This document shows, piece by piece, positions 7,669 through 16,729 of a stretch of 64,000 nucleotides of DNA (position 1 is its first letter; each line of letters starts with the position of its first letter). Location: positions 1-64,000 of the forward strand of contig JARLGM010000014.1 in the NCBI GenBank assembly GCA_031292755.1, written 5' to 3'. Origin of the DNA: Candidatus Sulfopaludibacter sp. (GTDB taxonomy: Bacteria > Acidobacteriota > Terriglobia > Bryobacterales > Bryobacteraceae). The notes beneath the pieces are model-generated. The model was not told the DNA's origin. It made no database searches and saw only the letters and a list, made by a program, of their open reading frames with translations. Made by a program: the position numbers and the translations under genes.

Positions 7669-9597
7669 CTACATATAAATCGGAATCTGAATGCCCAAAA
7701 TCGAAGCGATCCGCTCCAGTTGCCGGCGGAAAAACTCCGTCATCCAGAGCAGCAGCACCTTTTTCTCGCGATTCTCTTCGATCAGAATGGGATGCTGCTG
7801 GTAAAAATTGCTGAACGTCTGGGCCAGTTGAAAAGCGTACCGGGCAACGTGCGCCGGTTCGCCGGCGGCCACCGCGCGCTCCACCGCCGCGCCTGTTTTG
7901 GAAGCCGCCAGAAGCATCTGCCAGACTTCTTCGGAAGCCAGTTGCCTGGTCATCGCTTCACTGCTTAGCTCGGCCGCGAAATCCGGCATGGTTTCACCGC
8001 GCTCGATCAGTTTGTCCAGAATCTTCTGGGCGCGGACGGCGGCATACTGTACATACGGACCCGTCTCACCCTCGAAGCTCAGGGCTTCCTGCAGGTCGAA
8101 GGCGATCACGGAATTCCGCGTAAACTTGAGCAGGAAATACCGCAGCGCCCCGATCGCAATCTGCGTCGCCACGCGCCTCTGCTCCCCGGCAGGCGCTTCC
8201 GCATGGCGGGATGCCACCTCTTCGAGCGCCTTGGCAATCAGGCTATCCATCAGGTCATCCGCCTTCACGCCCAGCCCCTTGCGCCCCGAGACTTCCACGT
8301 AGGGCCGCTTGCGATCCTCCTCGGACAGGGGTATTCCCAGATCCGCGCAGCATCGCGGCGACAGCGCCACCATCTCGTAATTGAAATGGATCGATTGATC
8401 GGCCTGGGCCTCGTACCCCAATGCGCGCAGCCCCGCCTCCACCACATCCTGCAAATAGGACTGGCGCGTATCGATCACGTTGTACACGCGCGTCCCGTGA
8501 CCGAACTGCTGTCCGGAATCGGCCGGCTGGTCCGTTGTCACCCAAAGCACGCGCCCATCGGCATACGTGTACCACGGGCGGTAGAAGAAGTCTTTCCCCA
8601 GCAGCCCGAACTTCCAAAGCTGATACGCGATGTCCTTGCCGGTATACACCACGGTACCGTCCGACCGGACAATCACTTTGCCTTCTTCGGAAAGCCCCGG
8701 CATCACCCAGCATCCCGCGTGCTTGCCCTCGGTCTCGAAATAGATCGCCTTGCGCTGCTTCAGCAGTTCGAACGCCGCAGACCAGAACTGCAAGTGCAGA
8801 ATCTCGCTCTCGCGAGGCAGCACATCGTACTCCACGTCCAGCCGCAGCATAGTTGCCAGATGTGCTTTGACGATCGCGTCCGAAATCACGTGCGCCAGTT
8901 CGGCCACGTCACCTTCGCCGGACTCCATGGCGTGCAGCGTCTCTCTGCGCCACGCCAGCGCCTCGGGATGATCGTTGTAATAGCTCGAAGTCCGGGCATA
9001 CAAATCCCAGCAGTAGTAATCGAAGCGAATCGCGGGATCTTCCAGGAGCGCGCGCACGTCCGCGAGCGTCTTATTTTCCAGGTAGTGGAAGCCGGCCACC
9101 ACGTCGGCCACCTGGACGCCGGTATTGTCGATGTAGTTCTGCACCTCCACCCGATAGCCGCAGGCCCGCAGCATCCGGACAAACGTGTCGCCCAGCGCCG
9201 CATTGCGCAGGTGTCCGATGTGAGCGGCCTTATTCGGGTTAATGTTGGTGTGCTCGACGATGATCTTCTCGCCCGGAACCGGCACGCTGGCACTATCGCT
9301 GCGCCGGAGCGCAGTTCCATAAGCGCCGCGATCCAGCCGGATATTGATGTATCCGTTGCCCGCAACCTCCATGGCGGCTACACCTGCGATGAGACCGATC
9401 TCCTCAACCAGTTCCGCGGCGATCTTGCGCGGCGCCTGTCGCAACTGCTTGGCGAGTTGGAACGCCGCCGGCACCGCCATCTCGCCGAATTCGCTCTGCC
9501 GCGGCTGCTCGATGCCCACAGCCAGATCGATGCCGTAGCGAATCTGAATATGCGTGTGGAACGCCCTGGATACTTGCTTTTCAATGGAATGGAACAC
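7669..9597 (-). CDS. argS: Arginyl-tRNA synthetase
   Basis: A 642-aa class I aminoacyl-tRNA synthetase charging tRNA-Arg. An N-terminal Add1-type domain (1-110) precedes the catalytic core with the HIGH motif (126-129, in NPNKAAHIGHLRNA). A SGRKGLGVKADDL stretch takes the place of KMSKS, as in many ArgS. The C-terminal DALR anticodon-binding domain is marked by YVQYAAVRAQKILDKL and a helical end. The GTG at 9597 is the start; TATACT (9608-9613, minus strand) sits 10 nt before it, suggesting a leaderless message. Confidence 0.95.
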   Translation of the reverse strand: MFHSIEKQVSRAFHTHIQIRYGIDLAVGIEQPRQSEFGEMAVPAAFQLAKQLRQAPRKIAAELVEEIGLIAGVAAMEVAGNGYINIRLDRGAYGTALRRSDSASVPVPGEKIIVEHTNINPNKAAHIGHLRNAALGDTFVRMLRACGYRVEVQNYIDNTGVQVADVVAGFHYLENKTLADVRALLEDPAIRFDYYCWDLYARTSSYYNDHPEALAWRRETLHAMESGEGDVAELAHVISDAIVKAHLATMLRLDVEYDVLPRESEILHLQFWSAAFELLKQRKAIYFETEGKHAGCWVMPGLSEEGKVIVRSDGTVVYTGKDIAYQLWKFGLLGKDFFYRPWYTYADGRVLWVTTDQPADSGQQFGHGTRVYNVIDTRQSYLQDVVEAGLRALGYEAQADQSIHFNYEMVALSPRCCADLGIPLSEEDRKRPYVEVSGRKGLGVKADDLMDSLIAKALEEVASRHAEAPAGEQRRVATQIAIGALRYFLLKFTRNSVIAFDLQEALSFEGETGPYVQYAAVRAQKILDKLIERGETMPDFAAELSSEAMTRQLASEEVWQMLLAASKTGAAVERAVAAGEPAHVARYAFQLAQTFSNFYQQHPILIEENREKKVLLLWMTEFFRRQLERIASILGIQIPIYM

Positions 9598-9664
9598 GGG
9601 AGACTCAAGTATAACAATGCGCCGCGTAGGGTGGCCTGCACCCGCTAACGGAGTTCCCCGGACT

Positions 9665-10027
9665 TCAGCCGCACAACCCCGATAGCCTTAGGAATCGCCA
9701 CGCCCAACCGCCGCCCCCGGCGCTGTACCGCGGCGCCGAGACCCCCAACACCGTGAGGAAAGCCTCCGACTCCGGACGCATCGCCGCAGCCGTCAGGCGT
9801 GCTCCCGATTCCCGCATCCGGGACAATAACTCCACGCCCCCGGAGTCAGCGCCCGTCATGCCGGAAAGGTCCACCACAAGTTCCTTCCCCGCAAGTACCG
9901 ACCGGGCTGTGTCCCAGGCATGCTCCAGGTGCGGCACCCACTCCCCCATGAGCTTGCCTTTTAGCACGAATTGGAACGTCGCCGGCCTGTCGTGAAGGTA
10001 GATCTGCATCTCGGGTGTTGTGTGCAT
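9665..10027 (-). CDS. STAS-domain protein (anti-anti-sigma-like)
   Basis: A 120-aa protein made of essentially one STAS domain: strand QIYLHDRPATFQFVLKG, the GEWVPHLEHAWDTAR helix, then the KELVVDLSGMTGADSGGVELL core. In classical SpoIIAA-type proteins a phosphorylatable Ser/Thr sits in this DxSxxxxxDSxG loop; here Ser62 in ADSGG is the equivalent. The reading frame stays open upstream to 10678, but that extension lacks domain-like sequence, so the start at 10027 (or Met7) is preferred. No kinase or sigma factor is adjacent. It could also act as a lipid- or small-molecule-binding STAS protein. Confidence 0.75.
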   Translation of the reverse strand: MHTTPEMQIYLHDRPATFQFVLKGKLMGEWVPHLEHAWDTARSVLAGKELVVDLSGMTGADSGGVELLSRMRESGARLTAAAMRPESEAFLTVLGVSAPRYSAGGGGWAWRFLRLSGLCG

Positions 10028-10259
10028 TCTGAGTTCCAGTGCCCTAAGGCGTAGCGGGCGGAGAAAGGAAGCCTCGTATCGGCTTCTTCCATGCTCTTGG
10101 TCGCGTCGTAGCATCCCAGACGCCAAATCGAGTGACGATCTGTCGGCACTTGCTGCCGGAAAGACGACCATTGGGCACTTCCTTCTCGCAAGATCAACAA
10201 AATCTAGTGGACATTCAAATGCATTACTCATGGCACCGGGTGAAGGAAGACAAAACGAA

Positions 10260-10352
10260 ATGTGGATCGTAGGCTGTCTAGGCTCGCTGGTGGGCCTGTG
10301 TCTGATCTTGTCGCTGATGGAAAACCCGGCGCCTAAGCGCCGGACGCGGTGA
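10260..10352 (+). CDS. Possible 30-residue membrane peptide
   Basis: A short ORF that is nearly all one hydrophobic segment (MWIVGCLGSLVGLCLILSLM) followed by a basic NPAPKRRTR tail, with a purine-rich GAAGGAAG ribosome-site-like stretch about 10 nt upstream. It ends 17 nt before the TPR gene at 10370. Within its 3' end an inverted repeat (10326-10343, 7-bp stem with a CTAA loop) could act as a weak hairpin. The rest of the 10028-10369 gap holds no other convincing gene. Low confidence. Confidence 0.3.
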   Translation: MWIVGCLGSLVGLCLILSLMENPAPKRRTR

Positions 10353-10369
10353 AAAGGGAGAAGCTGAAA

Positions 10370-10918
10370 ATGCACCGTCGAATCGTGATTTTGTGGCTGA
10401 GCGCGATTGCCACGTCCGCGGCTTGGGGAGTCACGCCTTCCGAAGCCGCGGACCAGTGGGCCGCGCAAGGCCGCGCCCTTTTCCTCGCGTGTGAGTTCAA
10501 ACAGGCCGCGCACGCCTTTGAAAGAGCCGTGGCGGAGCAACCCGGCCGGCCGGCTCTTTATTATTGGCTCGGCAAATCGTACGCCCGCGAGGCTGACGTT
10601 GCGAGCCCGCTCACCGCACCCAAATATGCGAGGAAGGCCGGCCGCAGCCTGGAGCAGGCGGTCCGCATCGATCCCCATAACCAGGAGTATGCACGGGAGT
10701 TATTCGAATTTTACGTGGATTCGCCGGAATGGTTCGGTGGCGGATTAACGCGAGCCCGCGCGCTGCTCGAAGTAGTCAATCTTCCGGAGGCGGACTCGGA
10801 AACCGTTCTCAAGCACATCTCGGACGCGCACACCGAGCACAGCGGCCCTTCCTGGCGCGTACGGCAAGCCATCCTCCGCACATCCGGGGTCGCCGGGTCC
10901 CTGGTCCCTGCACGGTAA
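10370..10918 (+). CDS. Exported TPR-repeat protein
   Basis: A 182-aa protein with a signal peptide (hydrophobic ILWLSAIATSAAWG, predicted cleavage near residue 20) and about three helix-turn-helix TPR-like units: QGRALFLACEFKQAAHAFERA, PALYYWLGKSYAREA and the AGRSLEQAVRIDPHNQEYAR unit. The start at 10370 follows a GGGAG site; an in-frame GTG at 10349 is less likely. TPRs mediate protein-protein contacts, and location is probably periplasmic. It is followed after 2 nt by another exported protein gene, so the two form an operon. Confidence 0.78.
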   Translation: MHRRIVILWLSAIATSAAWGVTPSEAADQWAAQGRALFLACEFKQAAHAFERAVAEQPGRPALYYWLGKSYAREADVASPLTAPKYARKAGRSLEQAVRIDPHNQEYARELFEFYVDSPEWFGGGLTRARALLEVVNLPEADSETVLKHISDAHTEHSGPSWRVRQAILRTSGVAGSLVPAR

Positions 10919-10920
10919 AT

Positions 10921-11607
10921 ATGCGACTTCTGAAAATCATCGCTCTCACGGCGCTTCTGCCAGGCGCCTGTGCCGCCCAGACTCTCACACCGGCTCAAGC
11001 CCTGGACCGTTATCTGGCGACTTCACGCAGTCCGCATGATCGATGCGCCGGCCTCACGTTCACGATTCAGATCGATGCGTCCCTGCCCAAGCTCAAAAAG
11101 CATGGCAGCATGAGCGGAGTCAAACTGCTCTCCCAAACCGGGAAGATCGCCTATCATGGCCTCCAGTTTACTGGCGACAAGTTGGTGAAGACCGACGTGA
11201 TTGCGCGCTTTTTGGCCCAGGACTCCGGCTTGGAGAAACAAGGCTCCGATGCCTCCGTTTCCCGGCAGAACTACACGTTTGTCTATCTAAAGACTTCGGA
11301 TTACAACGGTTTGCCGGCCTTGGTGTTCCATTTGAAGCCCAGGCACAAACGCACCGGCCTCTTCGAGGGCGAGCTATGGCTGGAAGCAGCCACCGCTACC
11401 CCTTTGCGTCTGTGGGGCGACTTCGTCAAATCGCCGTCAATCTTCGTCCGGAATTTCCGGTTCGTAGAGGATTACCAGGATCTTAACCAGTGTTTCCAGC
11501 CGTCCCGCCTGCTGCTTACCGCTGACACCCGCATCGCCGGCCTCATGGAAATGTCGGTGTGGGAGCAATTCGTCAAAAACCAGCCCGCCTCCGATCTCGA
11601 TCAATAG
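10921..11607 (+). CDS. Exported hypothetical protein
   Basis: A 228-aa protein with a clear N-terminal signal peptide (MRLLKIIALTALLPGACAAQ). The remainder is beta-rich, with a VFHLKPRHKRTGLFEGELWLEA segment resembling the beta-barrel-half fold of LolA-like or outer-membrane lipoprotein-sorting proteins common in Acidobacteriota, but I cannot name a family. A Cys occurs at the signal end (GACAAQ) but not in a convincing lipobox. It follows the TPR gene after a 2-nt gap, implying a shared transcript and periplasmic role. Confidence 0.7.
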   Translation: MRLLKIIALTALLPGACAAQTLTPAQALDRYLATSRSPHDRCAGLTFTIQIDASLPKLKKHGSMSGVKLLSQTGKIAYHGLQFTGDKLVKTDVIARFLAQDSGLEKQGSDASVSRQNYTFVYLKTSDYNGLPALVFHLKPRHKRTGLFEGELWLEAATATPLRLWGDFVKSPSIFVRNFRFVEDYQDLNQCFQPSRLLLTADTRIAGLMEMSVWEQFVKNQPASDLDQ

Positions 11608-11692
11608 CGACAGCCGTGTCGAAATCCTGCCGAACGGCCGGCACTTATCGGCACTTACAGCCATCAACTGCCGAATCCAGTACAATCGCGAT

Positions 11693-12748
11693 ATGCACCT
11701 TCCCGTTCACCGTCGCGACTTTCTAAGGGCCGCCGGCGCCGTGGCGATGACCCCGCAAGCGGCCGCCGCGCCCCTTACCGAAAAACAGAAGCTGGATCGC
11801 CTGGCTTCCAACACCTGGCCCATCCGGTACATCTTCAAAAGCCGCACCCAGTTCAGCGCGAACCAGGTGAGCCAACAGATGAAGGCGAAGTACGGCGAGA
11901 TCACCATGCTGGACTTCCCCCAATTCACCAAAGACACGTTCCCCGGCGTCACTCACATGGACCTGTTCTCGGGCCTCTTCGGCGATGTGGCCGACAACAG
12001 CATGTACGTCGAGGTGCCACTGAGCGTGGGGGCCGCCACGCGAGTCACACACGAATTCGACCCCTCCAGCGCATCCGGACGCAAGTGGCTGGAGAAACTC
12101 GCCGCGAAAATGGCCGCGACGGGTACCAAATGCCAGCACATCTCCAACAATGCGCCGCGCGATATCTGCGAACTCGATGCCGAGAAGCGCAAGGCCGGCG
12201 TGGACGTGGCGAAGAAGTGGCTGGATGGCGCCGCCATCCTGGGCGCTAAATCGATGCGCGTCAATAGCGGCGGTCCCCGCATCGCCCCTTCGGCCGTTGT
12301 CACGTCCGACTATCCTAAGAACGATCAGTTGGCCGTCTACCTGACCAACTGCATCGAGTCGTTCAAAGAGATGGCCGCCCACGGCGCTAAGGCCGGAGTC
12401 AAAGTGACGCTCGAAAATCATTGGGGGCTCACCGCCAATCCCATCAACATCCGAATCGTTGTGGACGAAGTGGGCAGCCCCTTCTGCGAAGCCTCGCCCG
12501 ATTTCTGCAACTGGGAGCACGAGTACCTGATGTACAACGGCCTGAAAGATCTGGCGCCGTACGCCCACACCAACGTCCACGCGAAATATTGGAGCCGCTG
12601 GAAGGACAACAACAATGTCCGGCGCTCCGTAAAAATCATGACGGACGCGGGCTTCGTCGGCACCTTTGCCCTGGAGTACGAAGAGGGCCCCTGGGACGGT
12701 GTGGAAGGCGCAAAATATCTGTACAAAGAGGTCCTCGCGGCCCTGTAG
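11693..12748 (+). CDS. Tat-exported sugar phosphate isomerase/epimerase-like protein
   Basis: A 351-aa xylose-isomerase-like TIM-barrel protein. The N-terminus carries a twin-arginine signal (HRRDFLRAAGAVAM, then an Ala-rich stretch to about residue 25), so it is probably exported folded. Later segments VKVTLENHWGLTAN and the C-terminal MTDAGFVGTFALEYEEGPWDG fit the metal-binding Glu-rich strands of AP-endonuclease-2/sugar-isomerase barrels. Such Tat-exported isomerase-like proteins are common in Planctomycetota and Acidobacteriota; substrates are generally unknown. TACAAT (11681-11686) lies 6 nt before the ATG with no Shine-Dalgarno site, another leaderless candidate. Convergent with ggt (19-nt gap). 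Confidence 0.8.
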   Translation: MHLPVHRRDFLRAAGAVAMTPQAAAAPLTEKQKLDRLASNTWPIRYIFKSRTQFSANQVSQQMKAKYGEITMLDFPQFTKDTFPGVTHMDLFSGLFGDVADNSMYVEVPLSVGAATRVTHEFDPSSASGRKWLEKLAAKMAATGTKCQHISNNAPRDICELDAEKRKAGVDVAKKWLDGAAILGAKSMRVNSGGPRIAPSAVVTSDYPKNDQLAVYLTNCIESFKEMAAHGAKAGVKVTLENHWGLTANPINIRIVVDEVGSPFCEASPDFCNWEHEYLMYNGLKDLAPYAHTNVHAKYWSRWKDNNNVRRSVKIMTDAGFVGTFALEYEEGPWDGVEGAKYLYKEVLAAL

Positions 12749-12767
12749 CGTACCGAGCGCTCAACTC

Positions 12768-14444
12768 CTACTTCGCGAAATACGGGTGCGGCTCGGGAAT
12801 CGCGGCGCCGTCCTTGCGCGGCGACGATGCGCCCCAATTCACGCCCGTGGCCGTATTGTGCACCACCACCTGCCCGCCGCCCATCTCGCTCGAGAAGTCG
12901 CCTTGCAACTGGATCTGATGGCCTTTGGCCGCGAGCGCATCCCGCACCGCCGGTGAAATGCGGCTCTCCACCATCACCTCGCAACCGCCGAATACCTTGC
13001 GCGTGAAGCGCGGCGCTTCCAGAGCCATCTGAATGTTCATGCCGTGGTCCACCAGGTTCGAAACGAACTGGGCATGCGCCTGCGCCTGGTTCAACCCGCC
13101 CATAATCCCAAACCCGATATGCACGTCGCCCTTTTCCATGAACGCCGGAATGATGGTGTGGAACGGCCGCTTCCGTGGCATCAGTGCGTTGGGATGCGAC
13201 GGATCCACTTCGAACAGCCCGCCGCGATTCTGCAGCGCGAAACCGTAATCGTCCACCACCACGCCCGAGCCGAAATGCTGGTACAGGCTCTGGATCAGCG
13301 ACACGATGTTCCCTTCGCGGTCCACCACCGACAGGTAAATCGTATCGCCGGCCATGGTCGCGGGACTGCCGGGCACATCCTCGCAATTGGCCTTGTTCGG
13401 GTCGATCAGCCGTGCCCGCTCCCGGGCGTACTCCATGGAAAGCATCCCCTGCACCGGCACCTTGGCGAATCGCATGTCGGCCACGTAGCGGTGCAGGTCG
13501 GCGTATGCCAATTTCTGCGCTTCAATCTGCGTGTGCAGTTCCTCCACGCCGCGCGGCGTGTAACCGGACAGCGGGAAGAACGAAAGGATATTCAACATCT
13601 GCAGCGCCGCGATGCCCTGGCCGCTCGGCGGCAGTTCGAACACCTTCCAGCCGTGATAGTCCGTGGAGATGGGCTGCACCCATTCCGCTTCGAATTCGCT
13701 CAGGTCGGCCGCGGTCATCTTGCCGCCCAGGCGCTGGCTGGTCTTCAGAATGGCCTGCGCGATGGCGCCCTTATAAAATGCCGCCGCGCCCTGCCCTGCA
13801 AGCAGCCTCAGCGCCGACGCCATCTGTGGATTCTGGAACATCTCGCCGATCGCCGGAGCCTTACCCTGCCGCAGGAACACGGTCCTGGCATTGCGGTCGC
13901 GGCCGAGCTTGGCCTCCTCCATCTTCCAGGCTTCACCGATCATTTCGGTGACCGGGTACCCGTGCTCGGCGAAGTAAATGGCCGGCTGGAACAGGTCGCT
14001 CCACGGTAGCTTACCGAATTTCCGATGCAGCTTCTCCCATCCATTCACACAGCCGGGCACGGTGACGGAATGGATGCCCTCCTGCGGCATCCCTTTCTCG
14101 CCCAATCCTTTCAGAGAATCGATGGTCAGCCCGGTGGGCGCCCAACCGCTGGCGTTGATCGCCGTCAGCTTGCCGGTCTTGGCGTCCCAGTAGATGGCGA
14201 ACAGGTCGCCGCCCATGCCGCAGCTTTCCGGTTCCACCACGCCGAGCACCGCGTTGGCCGCAATCGCCGCATCCATGGCCGACCCGCCGCGCGCCAGCAC
14301 TTGTGCTCCCGCCTGCGATGCCAGAGTCTGGCTGGTGGCCGCGATTCCGCGGTCCGTAATAACCATGGACCGCGCTTGAGAACGGTCTTGGGCGTGTATC
14401 AAAGCCGGCAGCATGAACAGCGGTACCAGTACGAGCGCGCGCAT
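12768..14444 (-). CDS. ggt: Gamma-glutamyltransferase
   Basis: A 558-aa N-terminal-nucleophile hydrolase, synthesised as a precursor that cleaves itself into large and small subunits. A signal peptide (MRALVLVPLFMLPALIHAQ) indicates export. The cleavage/nucleophile Thr is Thr368 in MAGDTIYLSVVD, matching the TTHYSVVD junction of E. coli GGT. Large-subunit motifs SAMDAAIAANAVLGVVEPESCGMGG and the PPSGQG segment are present. It transfers or hydrolyses gamma-glutamyl groups, for example of glutathione. TATGAT (14454-14459, minus strand) is 9 nt before the ATG. Confidence 0.93.
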   Translation of the reverse strand: MRALVLVPLFMLPALIHAQDRSQARSMVITDRGIAATSQTLASQAGAQVLARGGSAMDAAIAANAVLGVVEPESCGMGGDLFAIYWDAKTGKLTAINASGWAPTGLTIDSLKGLGEKGMPQEGIHSVTVPGCVNGWEKLHRKFGKLPWSDLFQPAIYFAEHGYPVTEMIGEAWKMEEAKLGRDRNARTVFLRQGKAPAIGEMFQNPQMASALRLLAGQGAAAFYKGAIAQAILKTSQRLGGKMTAADLSEFEAEWVQPISTDYHGWKVFELPPSGQGIAALQMLNILSFFPLSGYTPRGVEELHTQIEAQKLAYADLHRYVADMRFAKVPVQGMLSMEYARERARLIDPNKANCEDVPGSPATMAGDTIYLSVVDREGNIVSLIQSLYQHFGSGVVVDDYGFALQNRGGLFEVDPSHPNALMPRKRPFHTIIPAFMEKGDVHIGFGIMGGLNQAQAHAQFVSNLVDHGMNIQMALEAPRFTRKVFGGCEVMVESRISPAVRDALAAKGHQIQLQGDFSSEMGGGQVVVHNTATGVNWGASSPRKDGAAIPEPHPYFAK

Positions 14445-14471
14445 GAATTCGTCATCATATCAGTTCCGGTT

Positions 14472-14972
14472 CTAGGCATGGATTGCCCCGCACAAGGGAG
14501 GCTCCCAGTCCAGTTTGCCGGAGGCTTCCACCCCGGCCGCGATCCGTGCCGCCGCCACCTCCGGCCACGGCGCTGTCCGCCTCACCCGCAGGTCCGCAAA
14601 GGCATTCAGGCACTCCAGTGTGGCGGCCAGTTTTCCGCGCGTTTCATTCACCAGAAACATCACGTACTGGAAACGTTTGGCGGACTGGGCGACATATCGG
14701 ACGTAAACCGCCACCCGCTCGCCGGGCATCACTTCGCTCAGAAACTGCACGTGGTGCTCCAGATCGAACGTGCCGCTGTCGTGCCGCCGGTGATACTCCG
14801 GCGTGAGTCCCATATCGGCATGCAACGCATCGCTGGCATCGTCAAAAATGGCGATATACCAGCGCACGTTCATATGGCCGTTATCGTCGCGCCACGCGTC
14901 GGGCACGGTCATGCGCAAGCTGGGGGGCTCCAGCGCCAAGATTTTCTCCAGGGGAATTTCGGGAGGCTTCAT
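14472..14972 (-). CDS. Acyl-CoA thioesterase-like hotdog protein
   Basis: A 166-aa protein with the 4-hydroxybenzoyl-CoA thioesterase-like hotdog fold. The segment DDNGHMNVRWYIAIFDDASD contains the conserved Asn/His and the long central helix; FDLEHHVQFLSEVMPGERV is the following strand pair. It probably hydrolyses an acyl-CoA thioester in the cytosol; the acyl group is unknown. Adjacent to ggt on the same strand (27-nt gap) and divergent from the M20 gene. Confidence 0.82.
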   Translation of the reverse strand: MKPPEIPLEKILALEPPSLRMTVPDAWRDDNGHMNVRWYIAIFDDASDALHADMGLTPEYHRRHDSGTFDLEHHVQFLSEVMPGERVAVYVRYVAQSAKRFQYVMFLVNETRGKLAATLECLNAFADLRVRRTAPWPEVAAARIAAGVEASGKLDWEPPLCGAIHA

Positions 14973-15020
14973 ACCTTGTCCTGCATCTTATCGCCCTTTC
15001 GGATTAAACTTGTTTCCTAT

Positions 15021-16640
15021 ATGCGGAACCTTGCACCCTCATTGCTGTTCATCGCGGCGTGCGCCCTGGCGCAGCCTAAAGTGAGTCCCGAAAAAGAAGC
15101 CTCCATGAAGGCCGACCTGACCGGCCAGATCGATGCCATGAAAAAGCAGGCGCAGGTCATGGTAGACAGCGTTTTCAGTTTTGGCGAATTGGGTTTCCAG
15201 GAATTCGAAACCACCAAATACCTCACCGGCATTCTCGAAAAAGAGGGGTTCCACATCGAACGTGGCATCGCCGGTATTCCCACCTCGTGGGTGGCGTCGT
15301 GGGGATCGGGCAAACCCGTCATCTCCCTGGGCTCCGATATTGACGACATCCCGCAGGCCTCGCAGAAGCCCGGCGTGGGCTGGCACGAGCCCGTCATCGA
15401 AGGGGCTCCCGGACATGGCGAAGGCCACAACTCCGGCGTGCCGCTGAACATCGTTGCCGCTTTGGCCGTGAAGAAGGTCATGGAGCGCGAGCACTTGCAG
15501 GGCACCATTCGGCTGTGGCCGGGCGTCGCCGAAGAAGAGGTAGGCACCAAGGCCTGGTACGTCAAGGCGGGCATGTTCAAGGATGTGGACGTGGTCCTGT
15601 TCTGCCACGTAGCCAGCAATTTCGGCGTATCCTGGGGACCCGCCATGAATCAGAATGGCCTGGTCTCGGTCGAGTATATGTTCAAGGGCGAGAGCGCTCA
15701 CGCGGCCGGCGCTCCCTGGCGCGGCCGGAGCGCGCTGGATGCGGTCGAGTTGATGGATGTGGGCTGGAATTTCCGCCGGGAGCATCTCCGCCTGGCGCAG
15801 CGCTCTCACTATGTGATCACCAATGGCGGCGACCAGCCCAACGTCGTTCCGCCCGATGCCAGCGTCTGGTATTACTTCCGCGAGGCGGATTACGACCACA
15901 TCATGGACATGTGGCGCATCGGCGATAACATGGCTAAGGGCGCGACCCTGATGACCGACACCACTTACACCTCGCGCCTGCTCGGCAGCGCCTGGCCCGG
16001 CCATTTCAACCGGCCCATTGCCGAAGCCATGAATGAAAACATTAAGAAGGTTGGCCTGCCCAAATGGACGGAAGACGACCAGACCCTGGCCAAAGGCCTG
16101 CAGACCGAGCTCAAGGTGCGCGTGCAGGGGCTGGCTTCGCGTATCCCCGAAATGCGCGTTCCACGCACGCCCGATCCCAACGCCGGCGAAGGCGGTTTCG
16201 GTGCGCAACAGCCCACCGGCGGCGGCTCCGACGATATCGGAGACGTATCCTGGGCCGTTCCCACCGTAACCTTGCGCTATCCCGCCAACATTCCCGGCGG
16301 TCCCGGACACAACTGGGCGGACGGAGTCGCTATGGCCACCCCCATCGCCCATAAAGGCGTCGTTGCCGGCGCCAAAGTACAGGCTATGACTATGCTGGAT
16401 ATCCTCCTGCACCCCGAGTTAGTCAAGAATGCCTGGGATTACTTCAATAACGTGCAGACTAAGGACACGAAATACAAGAGCTTCCTCCGGGATGGCGACA
16501 AGCCCGCCATCTGGCTCAACACGAAGATCATGGAACAGTATCGCCCGCGCATGAAGGCGCTCTACTATGACCCCACTAAATACGACAACTATCTGGAGCA
16601 GTTGGGGATCAAATACCCGACCGTGAGGCCCGCCAAATAA
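15021..16640 (+). CDS. Exported M20-family amidohydrolase (AbgB-like)
   Basis: A 539-aa metallopeptidase-fold amidohydrolase with a short signal peptide (NLAPSLLFIAACALAQ). It resembles p-aminobenzoyl-glutamate hydrolase subunit B: VFSFGELGFQEFETTKYL, SLGSDIDDIPQ, the WPGVAEEEVG acidic pair and the C-terminal GPGHNWADGVAM. In the AbgB metal motif GHGCGHN the Cys ligand is replaced by Glu here (GHGEGHN, about residue 135). A Gly/Pro-rich insertion (RTPDPNAGEGGFGAQQPTGG) interrupts the catalytic domain near residue 390. The frame stays open far upstream, but the signal peptide fixes the start. TAAACT at 15005-15010 lies 10 nt before the ATG. Confidence 0.88.
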   Translation: MRNLAPSLLFIAACALAQPKVSPEKEASMKADLTGQIDAMKKQAQVMVDSVFSFGELGFQEFETTKYLTGILEKEGFHIERGIAGIPTSWVASWGSGKPVISLGSDIDDIPQASQKPGVGWHEPVIEGAPGHGEGHNSGVPLNIVAALAVKKVMEREHLQGTIRLWPGVAEEEVGTKAWYVKAGMFKDVDVVLFCHVASNFGVSWGPAMNQNGLVSVEYMFKGESAHAAGAPWRGRSALDAVELMDVGWNFRREHLRLAQRSHYVITNGGDQPNVVPPDASVWYYFREADYDHIMDMWRIGDNMAKGATLMTDTTYTSRLLGSAWPGHFNRPIAEAMNENIKKVGLPKWTEDDQTLAKGLQTELKVRVQGLASRIPEMRVPRTPDPNAGEGGFGAQQPTGGGSDDIGDVSWAVPTVTLRYPANIPGGPGHNWADGVAMATPIAHKGVVAGAKVQAMTMLDILLHPELVKNAWDYFNNVQTKDTKYKSFLRDGDKPAIWLNTKIMEQYRPRMKALYYDPTKYDNYLEQLGIKYPTVRPAK

Positions 16641-16642
16641 TT

Positions 16643-16708
16643 CCGTCAGCCTGATCTGCGCGATTTATTTCAGCTACGCCCGAAAAATCGCGCAGTTCAG
16701 GCTGACGG
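16643..16708. repeat. Large palindrome, REP-like / terminator-like
   Basis: Two 24-nt arms (16643-16666 beginning CCGTCAGCCTGATC, and 16685-16708) are inverted copies with one mismatch, separated by 18 nt and followed by ATTTTTC. The structure sits 3 nt after the M20 stop and could end transcription of it. The left arm recurs exactly (reverse complement) at 49772-49795, so this is a dispersed repeat rather than a simple terminator. Confidence 0.8.
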
Positions 16709-16729
16709 ATTTTTCTCCGGATTTTTCTC

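Noticed and set aside
8203-9648. Long + strand ORF opposite argS.
   Set aside because: Antisense shadow of a complete argS; composition follows the third-position GC of the real gene.
9665-10678. Extended 337-aa reading of the STAS gene.
   Set aside because: The upstream 217 residues have no STAS-like or domain-like sequence and partly read through opposite-strand gene leaders; the compact 120-aa STAS form is far more likely.
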